From Chromobacterium haemolyticum DSM 19808 (GTDB lineage: Bacteria; Pseudomonadota; Gammaproteobacteria; Burkholderiales; Chromobacteriaceae), in NCBI RefSeq assembly GCF_000711885.1, contig NZ_JONK01000011.1, positions 1 through 64,000 of the forward strand: a stretch of 64,000 nucleotides of DNA, read 5' to 3'. A program made the position numbers and the translations under genes. A model generated the notes under the pieces. It was not told the DNA's origin and ran no database searches. It saw only the letters and a program-made list of their open reading frames with translations. Of this stretch, positions 40,264 to 49,032 are shown piece after piece (position 1 is the stretch's first letter; the number at the start of each line of letters is the position of its first letter).

Positions 40264-40962
40264 ATGATCACCCTGTACCAGTTTGGCCCGGCCATGGGCC
40301 TGATGGATCCCAGCCCCTTTGTGGTGAAGGCGGATCTGCTGCTTAAGCTGTCCGGCCTCCCGTACCGTCGCGTGCGCGGCGATATGCGCAAGGCCCCCAA
40401 GGGCAAACTGCCCTGCATCGACGACGACGGCCAGATGGTGCCGGACTCCACGCTGATCCGCCTGCACTTGGCGGACAAGCATGGCATCACGCTGGACGCC
40501 GGCCTGAGCGCCGAGCAGAAAGCGCTGGCCTGGAGCGTGGACTGTATGCTGGGAGAGCATTTCTACTGGGGCATCGTGCATGAGCGTTGGATGGTGGACG
40601 CGCATTTCGAGCGCGGCCCCGGCGTATTCTTCAAGGGCGTGCCGTCGTTGCTGCGCGGATTGGTGGTGGCGCTGGTGCGGCGTAAAGTGCGCGCCAATCT
40701 GTGGGGGCAGGGCATGGGACGTTTCAGCGAGGCGGAGCGCTTGCGGCTGCTGGAAGCGGATGTGGAGGCGCTGTCAGCCTTGTTGGGCGAGCGGCGTTAT
40801 TTCATGGGCGACGCCGCCACATGGATTGACGCCAGCGTCTACGCCTTCGTCAGCGGCGCGCTGACCGACGCCATGGGAGAAACGCCGTCGCGGGCGCTGG
40901 TGTCGGCGCGCCCCAATCTGGTGGCGTATGCGGAGAGGCTGCGGGCCGAGTTTTACCCTTGA
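40264..40962 (+). CDS. Glutathione S-transferase family protein
   Basis: 232 aa. The N-terminal thioredoxin-like domain (ITLYQFGPAMG, then SPFVVKADLLLKLSGLPY and KGKLPCIDDDGQMVPDST) is followed by an all-helical domain with DAATWIDASVYAFV, resembling the failed-axon-connections/metaxin-like GST group. Substrate unknown. I prefer the ATG at 40264 to the TTG one codon earlier. Monocistronic; TGCTAGTCT at 40216 is a weak extended -10 candidate. Confidence 0.82.
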   Translation: MITLYQFGPAMGLMDPSPFVVKADLLLKLSGLPYRRVRGDMRKAPKGKLPCIDDDGQMVPDSTLIRLHLADKHGITLDAGLSAEQKALAWSVDCMLGEHFYWGIVHERWMVDAHFERGPGVFFKGVPSLLRGLVVALVRRKVRANLWGQGMGRFSEAERLRLLEADVEALSALLGERRYFMGDAATWIDASVYAFVSGALTDAMGETPSRALVSARPNLVAYAERLRAEFYP

Positions 40963-41013
40963 TAAGTTAGAGGGTCCGCCGCGAGGCAACACGATAAAAG
41001 CAAAGGGGAAAAC

Positions 41014-43038
41014 ATGAAGATGAACAGACTGCTGCCTTTGGCGGCCTGGTTGTGCGCGGCCGGCGCATGGGCGGATAGCGGATTGGACTACGGCCGCTAC
41101 GGCATCGATTTGAACGGCATCGATCCGGCGGTGCGGGTGCAGGATAATCTGTCGCTGCATGCTAACGGGGGCTGGCTCAAGCACGCGGAGATTCCGGCCG
41201 AGCGTTCCTCTATCGGCGTGGCGGAAGTGTTGGCGGAGCGTAATCTGGAACGGCTGCGACAGTTGATAGAGCAGGCCGGTCAGGGCGCGGACGTCGGCAA
41301 GGAGGCGAGTCAGATAGCCGCCTTGTACCGCAGCTTTATGGACGAGGACACCATTGTCCGTCGCGGGCTGGAGCCGCTGCGCGAATCGCTGCGGGCGGTG
41401 GCCGGCCTGAATTCGACGGAGGAGGCGGTGCGTTATATGGGCCGGTTGCAGGATCAGCCGGTGGATACGCCGTTTCGCTTCTATGTCAGCCAGGACCCCA
41501 AGGACTCCGCCGTCTATCTGGCCGGAGTTGGCCAGTCAGGCCTGGCGATGGACCAGGATTACTACCTGGGCAAATCCGCGGATTTCGCCGCCGCGCGTCA
41601 GGCTTACTTGAAGTATCTGGAGCGTTTGTTCGCGCTGGCGGAACTGGACCCGCCGCAAAGCCGCGCTCGCGATGTGCTGGCTTTCGAAACGCGCTTGGCG
41701 AAAATCCAATGGACCAATGTCGAGAACCGCGACATCCAGAAAACCTACAACAAGCTGAGCCTGGCCGAGCTGGCTCGCCGGCAGCCGGGCTATGATTGGT
41801 CGGCTTTGTTGAGCGACGCCGGCCTGGGCGCGGCCAAGCAATTGAACTTGGATCAGCCCGGCTATCTGAGCAAGCTGGCGCCGCTGCTGCGGACCACATC
41901 GGCGGCCACATTGCGCAATTATCTGCTGGCGCGCACGCTGGACGCCTACGCGCCCAGCCTGACGCCGGCCTTCGTCGATGCCCACTTCGATTTCTACGGC
42001 AAGACGCTGGAAGGCCGCAAGCAAAACCGGCCGCGCTGGAAACGCGGTGTGAGCGTGGTGGAAAGCGGGCTGGGAGAGGCGCTGGGCAAACTTTACGTGG
42101 CGCGCTATTTCACGCCGGAAGCCAAGCGCCAGGCCGACGAACTGGTGCGCAATCTGCTGAAAGCCTATGACCAGTCCATCGACACTCTGGACTGGATGAG
42201 CGAGGCCACCAAGCGGCAGGCTCATGTCAAGTTGTCCAAATACGCCTTGAAGATAGGCTATCCGGACAAGTGGAGGAGTTACGAGGGCCTGGAACTGTCC
42301 CCGGACGATTTGGCCGGCAATGCGCGGCGCATCGCAAGCTTCAACTACCGGTATATGATCGGCAAGCTAGGCCAGCCGGTGGACCGCAAGGAATGGAGCA
42401 TGACGCCGCAGACGGTCAACGCCTATTACAACCCGGCCAATAACGAGATTGTGTTTCCAGCCGCCATCCTGCAAGCGCCGTATTTCGATCCCGGCTTCGA
42501 CCCGGCGGTCAACTACGGCAGCATTGGGGCCACCATCGGCCACGAAATCAGCCACGGTTTCGACGACCAAGGCAGCCAATTCGACGGCGACGGCAATATG
42601 CGCAACTGGTGGACCGCCACGGACAATGCGCGCTTCAAGGCCGCCACGCGCAAGCTGGTCAAGCAATACGGCCGTTACCAGCCGGTGCCCGGCCATTACG
42701 TCAACGGCGAGCTGACGCTGGGCGAGAACATCGCCGACAACGCCGGCCTGGAAGTGGCGTACAAAGCCTACCATTTGGCGTTGGGCGGCAAGGAGGCTCC
42801 AGTGCAGGACGGCATGAGCGGCGACCAGCGCTTCTTTATCGCCTTCGCCCAATCCTGGCGGAGCAAAACCCGCGACGAGGCCACGCTCAAGCAACTAGTG
42901 TCGGACCCGCACACGCCGGACTTGTGGCGCCCCATCGGCACCGCCAGCAATATGGAGCCGTTTTACCAGGCTTTCGACGTCAAGCCGGGCGACAAGATGT
43001 ATTTGCCGCCTAAGCAACGTTTCCATTTGTGGTGGTAA
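41014..43038 (+). CDS. M13-family zinc metallopeptidase (neprilysin/PepO type)
   Basis: 674 aa with a Sec signal peptide (MNRLLPLAAWLCAAGAWA). The catalytic zinc motif is H510-E-I-S-H514 (TIGHEISHGFDDQG), with E571-N-I-A-D575 supplying the third ligand, and NAYYNPANNEIVFPAAIL upstream. Such periplasmic endopeptidases cut oligopeptides. A strong AAAGGGGAAAAC site precedes the ATG. Its TAA directly abuts repeat copy D, which fills the gap to the convergent AraC gene. Confidence 0.94.
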   Translation: MKMNRLLPLAAWLCAAGAWADSGLDYGRYGIDLNGIDPAVRVQDNLSLHANGGWLKHAEIPAERSSIGVAEVLAERNLERLRQLIEQAGQGADVGKEASQIAALYRSFMDEDTIVRRGLEPLRESLRAVAGLNSTEEAVRYMGRLQDQPVDTPFRFYVSQDPKDSAVYLAGVGQSGLAMDQDYYLGKSADFAAARQAYLKYLERLFALAELDPPQSRARDVLAFETRLAKIQWTNVENRDIQKTYNKLSLAELARRQPGYDWSALLSDAGLGAAKQLNLDQPGYLSKLAPLLRTTSAATLRNYLLARTLDAYAPSLTPAFVDAHFDFYGKTLEGRKQNRPRWKRGVSVVESGLGEALGKLYVARYFTPEAKRQADELVRNLLKAYDQSIDTLDWMSEATKRQAHVKLSKYALKIGYPDKWRSYEGLELSPDDLAGNARRIASFNYRYMIGKLGQPVDRKEWSMTPQTVNAYYNPANNEIVFPAAILQAPYFDPGFDPAVNYGSIGATIGHEISHGFDDQGSQFDGDGNMRNWWTATDNARFKAATRKLVKQYGRYQPVPGHYVNGELTLGENIADNAGLEVAYKAYHLALGGKEAPVQDGMSGDQRFFIAFAQSWRSKTRDEATLKQLVSDPHTPDLWRPIGTASNMEPFYQAFDVKPGDKMYLPPKQRFHLWW

Positions 43039-43182
43039 GAACCTGTTCATAATCTGCTGCGCTGCGGCGATACTGCGTTAAAAACCGCTTCGAAATGCTC
43101 ATGTACCACTTGTACATTCCGCTTTCTCAGCCGTTTTCGCCTTGTCTCGCTCTTGCTCGCTAGATTTTGAACAGGCTCTAAG
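43036..43182 (-). repeat. Copy D of the stop-codon-docked palindromic repeat (near-complete)
   Basis: Begins at the M13 peptidase stop (TAA-GAACCTGTTCATAATC) and ends TTTTGAACAGGCTCTAAG, 6 bases before the stop of the convergent AraC gene, so it occupies the entire intergenic space. The centre is GTAC-nnnnn-GTAC as in the other copies. Confidence 0.9.
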
Positions 43183-43188
43183 ACATTC

Positions 43189-43965
43189 TCAGAGTAAACG
43201 TTTGAGTTGGCCGGGCGTGAGCCCGGCATGGCGGCGGAACATGGCGATGAAGGCGCTGTCCTGCGCATAGCCCAGTTCCGTCGCCACCCTGCTTACGCTT
43301 TCCCCCTCGGCCAGCAGTCGGCTGGCTTCCATTATTTTCAGTTGCCGCCTCCAGGCGCTGAAGCCAAGACCGGTCTGTTGCTGGAACAACCTGTTGACGG
43401 TGCGGCTGCTGGCGCCGGCCTGAGCCGCCAGTTGTTCCAAAGTGGCTTCGCCGCCGGGCTGCTGCAAGAGCTGCTCGGCAATGCGCAGCAGCCGTCGGTC
43501 CTGCGGCAGCGGCAAACTCAGCGCCTGCTCCGGCGCGCGGCCGGCTTCGTCCAGCAATACCGCCACCAGCCGTTCTTGCTCAGGCTCCAACGGCGACAAC
43601 GGCCACTCCGCCACCCGCACGATCAGCTCCCGCAGCAATGGACTGACGGCGATGATCTGCGGCCGACGCGGCAGAGAGGGATAGACCGCAGGGTCGAAAT
43701 ACAGGCTGCGGTAGGCGAAGGGCTTGCCGGTTTCGGCCTGGTGCCATAGTCCCGAGGGAATCCAGGCGGCCATTGTGGGGGGCAGCACGCAGCGGGTATG
43801 GCCGATGCGGATTTGCAGCACGCCGCTGACCGCGTACATCAGTTGCGCGCGGCAATGGCGATGCAGGCCGGAATCGTGCGGCGCCGGCGCGTCTATGGCC
43901 ATGCCCACGATGGGGTCGGCCAGCTGGTCCGGGTCCGGGGCCGTGGCGGGCTGGTAGCGCGGCAT
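43189..43965 (-). CDS. AraC-family transcriptional regulator
   Basis: 258 aa. An N-terminal cupin sensor domain (HDSGLHRHCRAQLMYAVSG, PPTMAAWIPSGLWHQAETG) and a C-terminal double helix-turn-helix (LEQLAAQAGASSRTVNRLFQ and VATELGYAQDSAFIAMFRRH). It is divergent from an MFS exporter gene 95 bases away, the classical layout for a regulator controlling its neighbour. The ligand is unknown. Confidence 0.9.
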   Translation of the reverse strand: MPRYQPATAPDPDQLADPIVGMAIDAPAPHDSGLHRHCRAQLMYAVSGVLQIRIGHTRCVLPPTMAAWIPSGLWHQAETGKPFAYRSLYFDPAVYPSLPRRPQIIAVSPLLRELIVRVAEWPLSPLEPEQERLVAVLLDEAGRAPEQALSLPLPQDRRLLRIAEQLLQQPGGEATLEQLAAQAGASSRTVNRLFQQQTGLGFSAWRRQLKIMEASRLLAEGESVSRVATELGYAQDSAFIAMFRRHAGLTPGQLKRLL

Positions 43966-43991
43966 ATTGTCCGATTTTCAATGTTTCATGG

Positions 43992-44008
43992 CTATCCATC
44001 GATAATAG
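43992..44008. promoter_or_regulatory. Candidate operator between the AraC regulator and MFS genes
   Basis: CTATCCATCGATAATAG is an imperfect 17-base palindrome in the short divergent spacer. Its placement suits a regulator site; there is no direct proof. Confidence 0.3.
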
Positions 44009-44059
44009 TCAGGTCTTCATCCTCCTACAATCCGTGCTCAATGTTTGAAGGAGGACAAA

Positions 44060-45232
44060 ATGAGATCCGCGATCCGGGCGGCGCCGCTAGCGCTGCTGAT
44101 TGTATTGCTGGGTTTTCCGCAATTGAGCGAAACCATTTACGCGCCGGCCTTGACCGAGATCGCCCAGGCTTACCGCGTCAGCCCAGGCCAGGCGCAACTG
44201 ACGATGAGCGTCTACTTCCTGGCTTTCGCCTTCGGCGTGGTGTGCTGGGGACGCTGCGCCGACGTGTACGGCAGACGGCCGGCTTTGCTGTCCGCTCTGG
44301 GGTGCTACGGCGCGGGCGCGGTCCTGGCCGTATTGAGCCGCGATTTCGCCGTGCTGTTGCTGGCGCGACTATTGCTGGCTTTCGGCGCCAGCGCTGGTTC
44401 GGTGGTGGTGCAGACCATGTTGCGAGATCGCTATCAGGGCCCGGCCTTGCTGGCGGTGTTCGCCACCGTCAGCGCCGCCTTGTCGCTGTCCCCGGCCTTG
44501 GGCCCGCCGCTGGGGACGCTGTTGGTGGCCGGTTTCGGTCATCTTGGCGTGTTCGCGGCCTTGTGCGGCTTGGCGGCATGGTTGCTGCTGCTGTCCTGGA
44601 GGCTGGCCGGCGAGACCCGGCCGGCGGATTTGCCGCCTCCGGCGGCGCTATGCGCGGTGGCGGTCAGAATGGCGCGCGATCCGCGGGTATTGGCCACAGT
44701 GTGGCTGGTGGCGGGTTTCAATCTGTTGTTGTTCGGCTTTTACACCCTGGCGCCGTTCACGCTGCGGTTGCTGGGCATGCCGGCCTGGCTGTTCGGCCTC
44801 AGCGGTTTGCTGGTGGCCGCCGGCGGCTTGTTCGGAGCCTTCGTCAACCGCCGCTTGGCGGCCCGCGGCGGCGGCGCACGCTTGCCTCGCGCGGCGCTGG
44901 CTGCGGCCGGGGCGGCTGCGCTGGTTCAACTGTCCAGCGCTTGGCCGGGATGGTCTCCGCCTGTGGCCGTCGGCGTATTGCTGGCCAGTCAACTGGTGAT
45001 CGCAGCGGCCTTCGGCTGCGCGATTCCGCCTTTGCTGGCTGAAGCGTTGAGGGACTACCGCCCGGTGCAAGGCACGGCCGGCGCCTTGCTGGGCCTGATG
45101 TATTACCTGCTGATCGCCGGCGGGTTAGCCTTGATCAGTGTGGCCTACCAGCCTTATGTTGGTTACCAGCCTTTGGCGATGGTGCTGCTTTGCATGGCGA
45201 TGTGGCCGGCGACGCGGCGATTGGAGCGCTAG
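44060..45232 (+). CDS. Major facilitator superfamily exporter, Bcr/CflA-like
   Basis: 390 aa with twelve predicted membrane helices. Motif A lies between helices 2 and 3 (GRCADVYGRRPALL) and LARLLLAFGASAGSVVVQ follows. The opening LLGFPQLSETIYAPALTEIA resembles Bcr/CflA drug-resistance transporters. It probably exports a drug or metabolite by proton antiport. GAAGGAGGAC immediately upstream fixes the ATG at 44060. Divergent from the AraC regulator. Confidence 0.87.
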   Translation: MRSAIRAAPLALLIVLLGFPQLSETIYAPALTEIAQAYRVSPGQAQLTMSVYFLAFAFGVVCWGRCADVYGRRPALLSALGCYGAGAVLAVLSRDFAVLLLARLLLAFGASAGSVVVQTMLRDRYQGPALLAVFATVSAALSLSPALGPPLGTLLVAGFGHLGVFAALCGLAAWLLLLSWRLAGETRPADLPPPAALCAVAVRMARDPRVLATVWLVAGFNLLLFGFYTLAPFTLRLLGMPAWLFGLSGLLVAAGGLFGAFVNRRLAARGGGARLPRAALAAAGAAALVQLSSAWPGWSPPVAVGVLLASQLVIAAAFGCAIPPLLAEALRDYRPVQGTAGALLGLMYYLLIAGGLALISVAYQPYVGYQPLAMVLLCMAMWPATRRLER

Positions 45233-45235
45233 GAG

Positions 45236-45279
45236 TTGAATATTTCGTGTGATCCATGGCATTGTGTTAAATATTTCAA
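45236..45279. promoter_or_regulatory. Long-spaced inverted repeat upstream of the cupin gene
   Basis: TTGAATATTT (45236-45245) and AAATATTTCAA (45269-45279) are near-perfect inverted arms in an AT-rich patch between the MFS stop and the cupin gene. This could be an operator or part of the cupin promoter. Confidence 0.35.
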
Positions 45280-45300
45280 ACACAAATGGAGAGCAGCGCG

Positions 45301-45681
45301 ATGAAGCAGGCCAGCGATATCATTGTGTTCCAGCGCCACGAGGTGTCGCTGGAATCGTTTGTGGCGGCCGAAGATCGCCGCATCGCCGGCGAGTGCCGGC
45401 AAAGCGTGGCCAACCATTATTCCGATCCCAGCGGCCAGTTTCACGCCGGCATTTGGAGCGGTGGTCTGGGCTGCTGGAAAGTGCGCTACAGCGAACATGA
45501 GTTCTGCACCTTGCTGCAAGGCCGGGTGCGGGTCAGCGACGAGGCCGGGCACAGTGTGGAGCTGGCGCAGGGCGACCACTTCGTGATCCCCGCCGGCTTT
45601 GTAGGCACCTGGCAAGTGCTCGAGCCGGCTTGCAAGACGTATGCGGTGTTCGAGCCGCGGCAGCCGCGGGACCGGGAATAG
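45301..45681 (+). CDS. Small cupin-domain protein
   Basis: 126 aa. A single cupin barrel: WKVRYSEHEFCTLLQGRVRV followed by VELAQGDHFVIPAGFVGTWQV, of the type found in DUF861/ureidoglycine-aminohydrolase-like cupins. Only some of the usual metal-binding histidines are present, so catalysis is uncertain. GGAGAG lies 7 bases before ATG 45301, preferred over the upstream ATG 45286. A bidirectional terminator follows. Confidence 0.8.
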   Translation: MKQASDIIVFQRHEVSLESFVAAEDRRIAGECRQSVANHYSDPSGQFHAGIWSGGLGCWKVRYSEHEFCTLLQGRVRVSDEAGHSVELAQGDHFVIPAGFVGTWQVLEPACKTYAVFEPRQPRDRE

Positions 45682-45702
45682 GGCGGTTGCCCGGAAAGGC
45701 GA

Positions 45703-45730
45703 AACAGCCCCGCGTTGCGGGGCTGTTTTT
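45703..45730. terminator. Bidirectional intrinsic terminator between the cupin and yfaZ-like genes
   Basis: AACAGCCCCGC and GCGGGGCTGTT form an 11-bp stem with a TT-type loop, followed by TTTT on the plus strand and preceded by AAA, so it can serve the convergent yfaZ-like gene as well. Confidence 0.85.
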
Positions 45731-45749
45731 CGTGGGGGAAACGCTGAGT

Positions 45750-46286
45750 TTAAAAAGTGAAGCCGGCGCCGATGTACATGCCGTCGGCCAGCCGGCGGTT
45801 GCGGTTGTTGTCTTTGCGTTCAATATCGAAGTATCGGTAGCCGGCTTCGACGGTGAACGGGCCGATCGGATTCCAGCGCACGCCGGCGGCGAGATCGCTC
45901 ACGTTCTTGACGCTGCCGCTGGCCATGCTGTCGCCAGCGTAATAGGCCTGGCCGTAGAGGCTGACCTTGGGCGCCAGCTGGATGTTGGCGCGGCCGCCCA
46001 GCAAGGCGGCGGTGCCGGAACCGCTATCCGGGTTCAGGCCCATCAGCTTGCCGCCGCCGGCCAGAGTGACGGGGCCTAGCGGAATGGCGAACTCCAAGCC
46101 GGCGCCGCCGGCGTTACCTTTGTGGTCGCTGTTCAGGTAGTCGATGGAAAGGCCCAGGCCCAGGCCTTGCGGGGTGCGGCTGAATTGCTGGAAATCCTTG
46201 CCGGCGATGAAGCTGTAGTCGGCGGCGTGGGCGGCGGCGGCCAGGGAGAGCAGAGCGGCGGCGGCGCCCAGTTGCAGAGTTTTCAT
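45750..46286 (-). CDS. YfaZ-family outer-membrane protein
   Basis: 178 aa with a Sec signal peptide (about residues 1-21, ending AHAA). The mature part alternates polar and nonpolar residues as in a small beta-barrel and ends in the outer-membrane signature phenylalanine (YIGAGFTF). The opening DYSFIAGKDF and the strand AGYRYFDIERKDNN suit the YfaZ family. Function unknown. The start follows from the signal peptide; an upstream extension of 20 codons is unlikely. Confidence 0.8.
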   Translation of the reverse strand: MKTLQLGAAAALLSLAAAAHAADYSFIAGKDFQQFSRTPQGLGLGLSIDYLNSDHKGNAGGAGLEFAIPLGPVTLAGGGKLMGLNPDSGSGTAALLGGRANIQLAPKVSLYGQAYYAGDSMASGSVKNVSDLAAGVRWNPIGPFTVEAGYRYFDIERKDNNRNRRLADGMYIGAGFTF

Positions 46287-46378
46287 GGGGTCACTTCTCT
46301 TGGGTGAGTTAGACAACAAGGGAAGTGACCGCTTTTTAAGTAACAAGTTCGACGCGCCGCCAAATATTCACGCGCGAA

Positions 46379-47020
46379 TCATTCGCTGGCGAGCAGGTTT
46401 TCCAGCTCCAGCAGTCGGGTCTTGAGGGCGGCCACTTCCGCTTCCAGCGCGGCGACGCGGCCGGCCATGCCCACTTCGATCACGCCGCAGCCGTTGTCGC
46501 CGGCGGCCGGCAAAGACGGCGGTTCGCCGCTGAGCAAGTGGGCCCAACGCGCTTCGCGCTCGCCGGGTTGACGTTCAAGCTTCAGCACCAGCGGCGGGTA
46601 TTTGTCGGCCAGCGCGTTGAGCGCGGTTTCCACTTCCTCCACGCCGCTGAAGCCGTAGATGCGGCCTGAGCGGGTGCGGATCTCCGCCGCTGTCTGCGGC
46701 CCGCGCAACATCAGTAGCGCCAGCGCGGCCAGCCGCGCGCCTTCGATATTCCATTCGTAATTGAGCCTGTGTTCGTACTTGGCCACCCGGCTGCCGGCGG
46801 GCAGCCGCTCGTTCACCAGTTTCTTGGCGATCAGGCTGTCCAGCGCCGCGCTGATGTCGGCCTCGGACAGTTGCATCACCGGCTCGCGGCTGGTGAGCTG
46901 ATTACAGGCCGACGCCAGGCCGTTCAAGGTCATAGGGTAGGCGTCCGGGGTCAGCGCCTGCTTTTCCACCAGGGCGCCCAGCACGCGCACTTCACGCGCT
47001 TCCAGTTGATGTGTATCCAT
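46379..47020 (-). CDS. YceH-family (DUF480) protein
   Basis: 213 aa. It begins LEAREVRVLGALVEKQALTP, which with YPMTLNGLASACNQLTSREPV is diagnostic of the DUF480/YceH family: two winged-helix domains followed by a short C-terminal coiled coil (VAALEAEVAALKTRLLELEN). The role is unknown; DNA binding is inferred from the fold. A much longer in-frame extension upstream overlaps tlyA in antisense and is not part of the gene. Confidence 0.88.
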   Translation of the reverse strand: MDTHQLEAREVRVLGALVEKQALTPDAYPMTLNGLASACNQLTSREPVMQLSEADISAALDSLIAKKLVNERLPAGSRVAKYEHRLNYEWNIEGARLAALALLMLRGPQTAAEIRTRSGRIYGFSGVEEVETALNALADKYPPLVLKLERQPGEREARWAHLLSGEPPSLPAAGDNGCGVIEVGMAGRVAALEAEVAALKTRLLELENLLASE

Positions 47021-47192
47021 CCATGTCTCCGCTTGAGGCTGCCGACGCCGGGGGCGGCGGCGGGCCGGATTGGCATGTAGCGATTCTAGCGCGGTTGGAG
47101 GGGCCTCCGCACGGTGAGATCGTGACCTTGGCTTGACAGCGGCCGGCGCGCTTGCCACGCTGTGCGGTTTTGTCGATGGTTGGGAGAGCGCG

Positions 47193-47939
47193 ATGACGCG
47201 AGTGGACGTGTTGCTGGTGGAACTTGGCTTGGCGGCTTCGCGCACGGCGGCGCAAAACTTGATCGCCGCCGGGCGGGTCAGTTGCGATGGCGCGCTGGTG
47301 AGCAAGCCCAGCCAGAAATGCGCGCCGGGCAGCCGTTTCGATATCGCCGCCGATCCGTCCGATCGTTTCGTCTCGCGCGGCGGGCTGAAAATGCTGGGCG
47401 CTTTGGAGTCGTCCGGCCTGGACCCGCGCGACGCGCTGGCTTTGGATGTGGGCCAGTCCACTGGCGGTTTTAGCGATTGCCTGCTGCAACAAGGCGCGCG
47501 GAGGGTGGTGGGGGTGGACGTGGGCCACGATCAATTGCATCCGCGGCTGCGAACGGACGCGCGCGTTCGTTATTTCGAAGGCGTAAACGCCAGGGCGTTG
47601 GACCACGCCGCCTTGTTGGCGGCCAATGACGGGCTGCCCTTCGACCTGATGGTATGCGATGTGTCCTTTATTTCCCTGACCCTGGTGTTGCCGTCGGCGC
47701 TGCCCTTGATCCGTCCCGGCGGGCATCTGCTCAGCCTGGTGAAGCCGCAGTTCGAGGTGGGACGCGAAGGTTTGGCCAGAGGGGGCATCGTACGCGACGA
47801 GAGTCTGTATCCGCGAGTGAGGGAAAAAATCAGCGAAGCCGTGCGGGAGCAGGGGTTCGAGCTGTTGAAGTGGTTCGACAGCCCGATCACAGGCGGCGAC
47901 GGTAACCGCGAGTTTTTCATCTACGCGCGCAAACGCTGA
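47193..47939 (+). CDS. tlyA: TlyA-family rRNA 2'-O-methyltransferase (hemolysin-like)
   Basis: 248 aa. An N-terminal S4 RNA-binding domain (RVDVLLVELGLAASRTAAQN) and a FtsJ-like SAM-dependent methyltransferase: DVGQSTGGFSDCLLQQGA, DLMVCDVSFISL and VKPQFEVGREGLARGG. In mycobacteria TlyA methylates 16S and 23S rRNA; the target here is inferred by family. Start at ATG 47193; the upstream in-frame extension has no S4 resemblance. Confidence 0.9.
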   Translation: MTRVDVLLVELGLAASRTAAQNLIAAGRVSCDGALVSKPSQKCAPGSRFDIAADPSDRFVSRGGLKMLGALESSGLDPRDALALDVGQSTGGFSDCLLQQGARRVVGVDVGHDQLHPRLRTDARVRYFEGVNARALDHAALLAANDGLPFDLMVCDVSFISLTLVLPSALPLIRPGGHLLSLVKPQFEVGREGLARGGIVRDESLYPRVREKISEAVREQGFELLKWFDSPITGGDGNREFFIYARKR

Positions 47940-47998
47940 GCGGCGCGAGGCGAAGCTTTTTATGATGAAGGCATCGCCACGGCCGCGCGTCGCGGTTA

Positions 47999-48475
47999 TT
48001 ATTCCGCTTGGCCGAATTCGCTTTGTTCGCTGCGCAACACCATGACCGGACAGTTGGCCCGACGCAGCAGGTTTTGGGCGAAGCTGCCCAATAGCAGGTG
48101 GGCGATGCCGCTGCGGCCATGCGTGCCCAGCACGACCAGGTTGGCGTTGTGGCTGTCCGCATAGCGCACCAGCAGCTCCGCCATGTCGGCGCCGCCGTCC
48201 CAGCTTTCCGCCATGTGGATCTGCACTTGTTCCACGCCGGCTTCCACTGCCTGTTTGCGCGCCTGTTCCAGCACGCGGTTGCCGTCGCGGAAAGCTTGAT
48301 CGTGCAGTTCGTGGGTGCCGAGCAGGCCGACGCCTTCCACCGCCAGGTCGCGCAGGCTGGCGATGTGGAACAGCGTCAGGCTGGCTTTGCAGAACTTGGC
48401 GATGCGAATGGCCTCCAGCAGCGCCTTGTCCGAATTACTGCTGCCGTCCAGCGCGGCGATGATGTGTTGGTACAT
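47999..48475 (-). CDS. Universal stress protein, UspA family
   Basis: 158 aa. It starts MYQHIIAALDGSSNSDKALL and ends with the ATP-binding motif GTHGRSGIAHLLLGS followed by NCPVMVLR. This G-2X-G-9X-G(S) pattern points to the ATP-binding subclass. Stress or energy-status signalling is likely; the specific partner is unknown. Convergent with tlyA, monocistronic. Confidence 0.92.
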   Translation of the reverse strand: MYQHIIAALDGSSNSDKALLEAIRIAKFCKASLTLFHIASLRDLAVEGVGLLGTHELHDQAFRDGNRVLEQARKQAVEAGVEQVQIHMAESWDGGADMAELLVRYADSHNANLVVLGTHGRSGIAHLLLGSFAQNLLRRANCPVMVLRSEQSEFGQAE

Positions 48476-48643
48476 GTTCGATGTCCTTTATGGCTGGTGA
48501 GACGGAGGGCTATCGTGACAGCATATCGCGGAGGGCTGCACAGGCCAAGTCGGCATAGGCCGGGCTTGACCTAGCGCAAAGCATTGGCGAAGGGGCTGGG
48601 CGGTGTTTTACAATTCAATCTTCAGTTAAAGGTTTGATTTGAA

Positions 48644-48964
48644 ATGCTTGTTTTTCTATTGATCATCGGCGCGTGCTTGCTGGCTTTGCTGGGGTGGATT
48701 TTGTACTCGCGCCGCGCGCCGCACCAGGTCAAAAGGACGCGGGCCGAGGACAAGGTGTACGCTTTGAATACTCAGATCCGCGCGGTGGAGCCGCCGGAGC
48801 ATTCCACGGGGATGGCTTTTGGCGTGCTGCTCAAGGCTGCGCGCGGGGATCGAGCCGCGGTGGAAAAGTGGATTGTGGCCGAGCAATATCGCGGCAACGT
48901 GCCGGTCAGCCGCGATGAGGCGATCGAGCTGCTGGCGAGACGGCTGTTATTGAGCCGCAACTGA
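48644..48964 (+). CDS. Hypothetical single-pass membrane protein
   Basis: 106 aa. One N-terminal membrane helix (LVFLLIIGACLLALLGWIL), then a basic stretch (RRAPHQVKRTRAEDK) that would stay cytoplasmic, then a soluble domain with GMAFGVLLKAARGDRAAVEKW and a C-terminal helix rich in Leu/Arg. I do not recognise the family. It stands alone between uspA and a bidirectional terminator; no clear ribosome site precedes the ATG, which lowers confidence in the start. Confidence 0.6.
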   Translation: MLVFLLIIGACLLALLGWILYSRRAPHQVKRTRAEDKVYALNTQIRAVEPPEHSTGMAFGVLLKAARGDRAAVEKWIVAEQYRGNVPVSRDEAIELLARRLLLSRN

Positions 48965-48985
48965 GGTTTTCAGCGCGAGAGAATA

Positions 48986-49015
48986 AAAACAGGCCCGCAT
49001 AAACGGGCCTGTTTT
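48986..49015. terminator. Bidirectional intrinsic terminator
   Basis: AAAACAGGCCCG and CGGGCCTGTTTT form a 12-bp perfect stem around CATAAA. The flanking A and T tracts allow termination of both the 106-aa gene and the convergent glutamine-synthetase-like gene. Confidence 0.9.
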
Positions 49016-49032
49016 CATTGACCAACGGGTTC

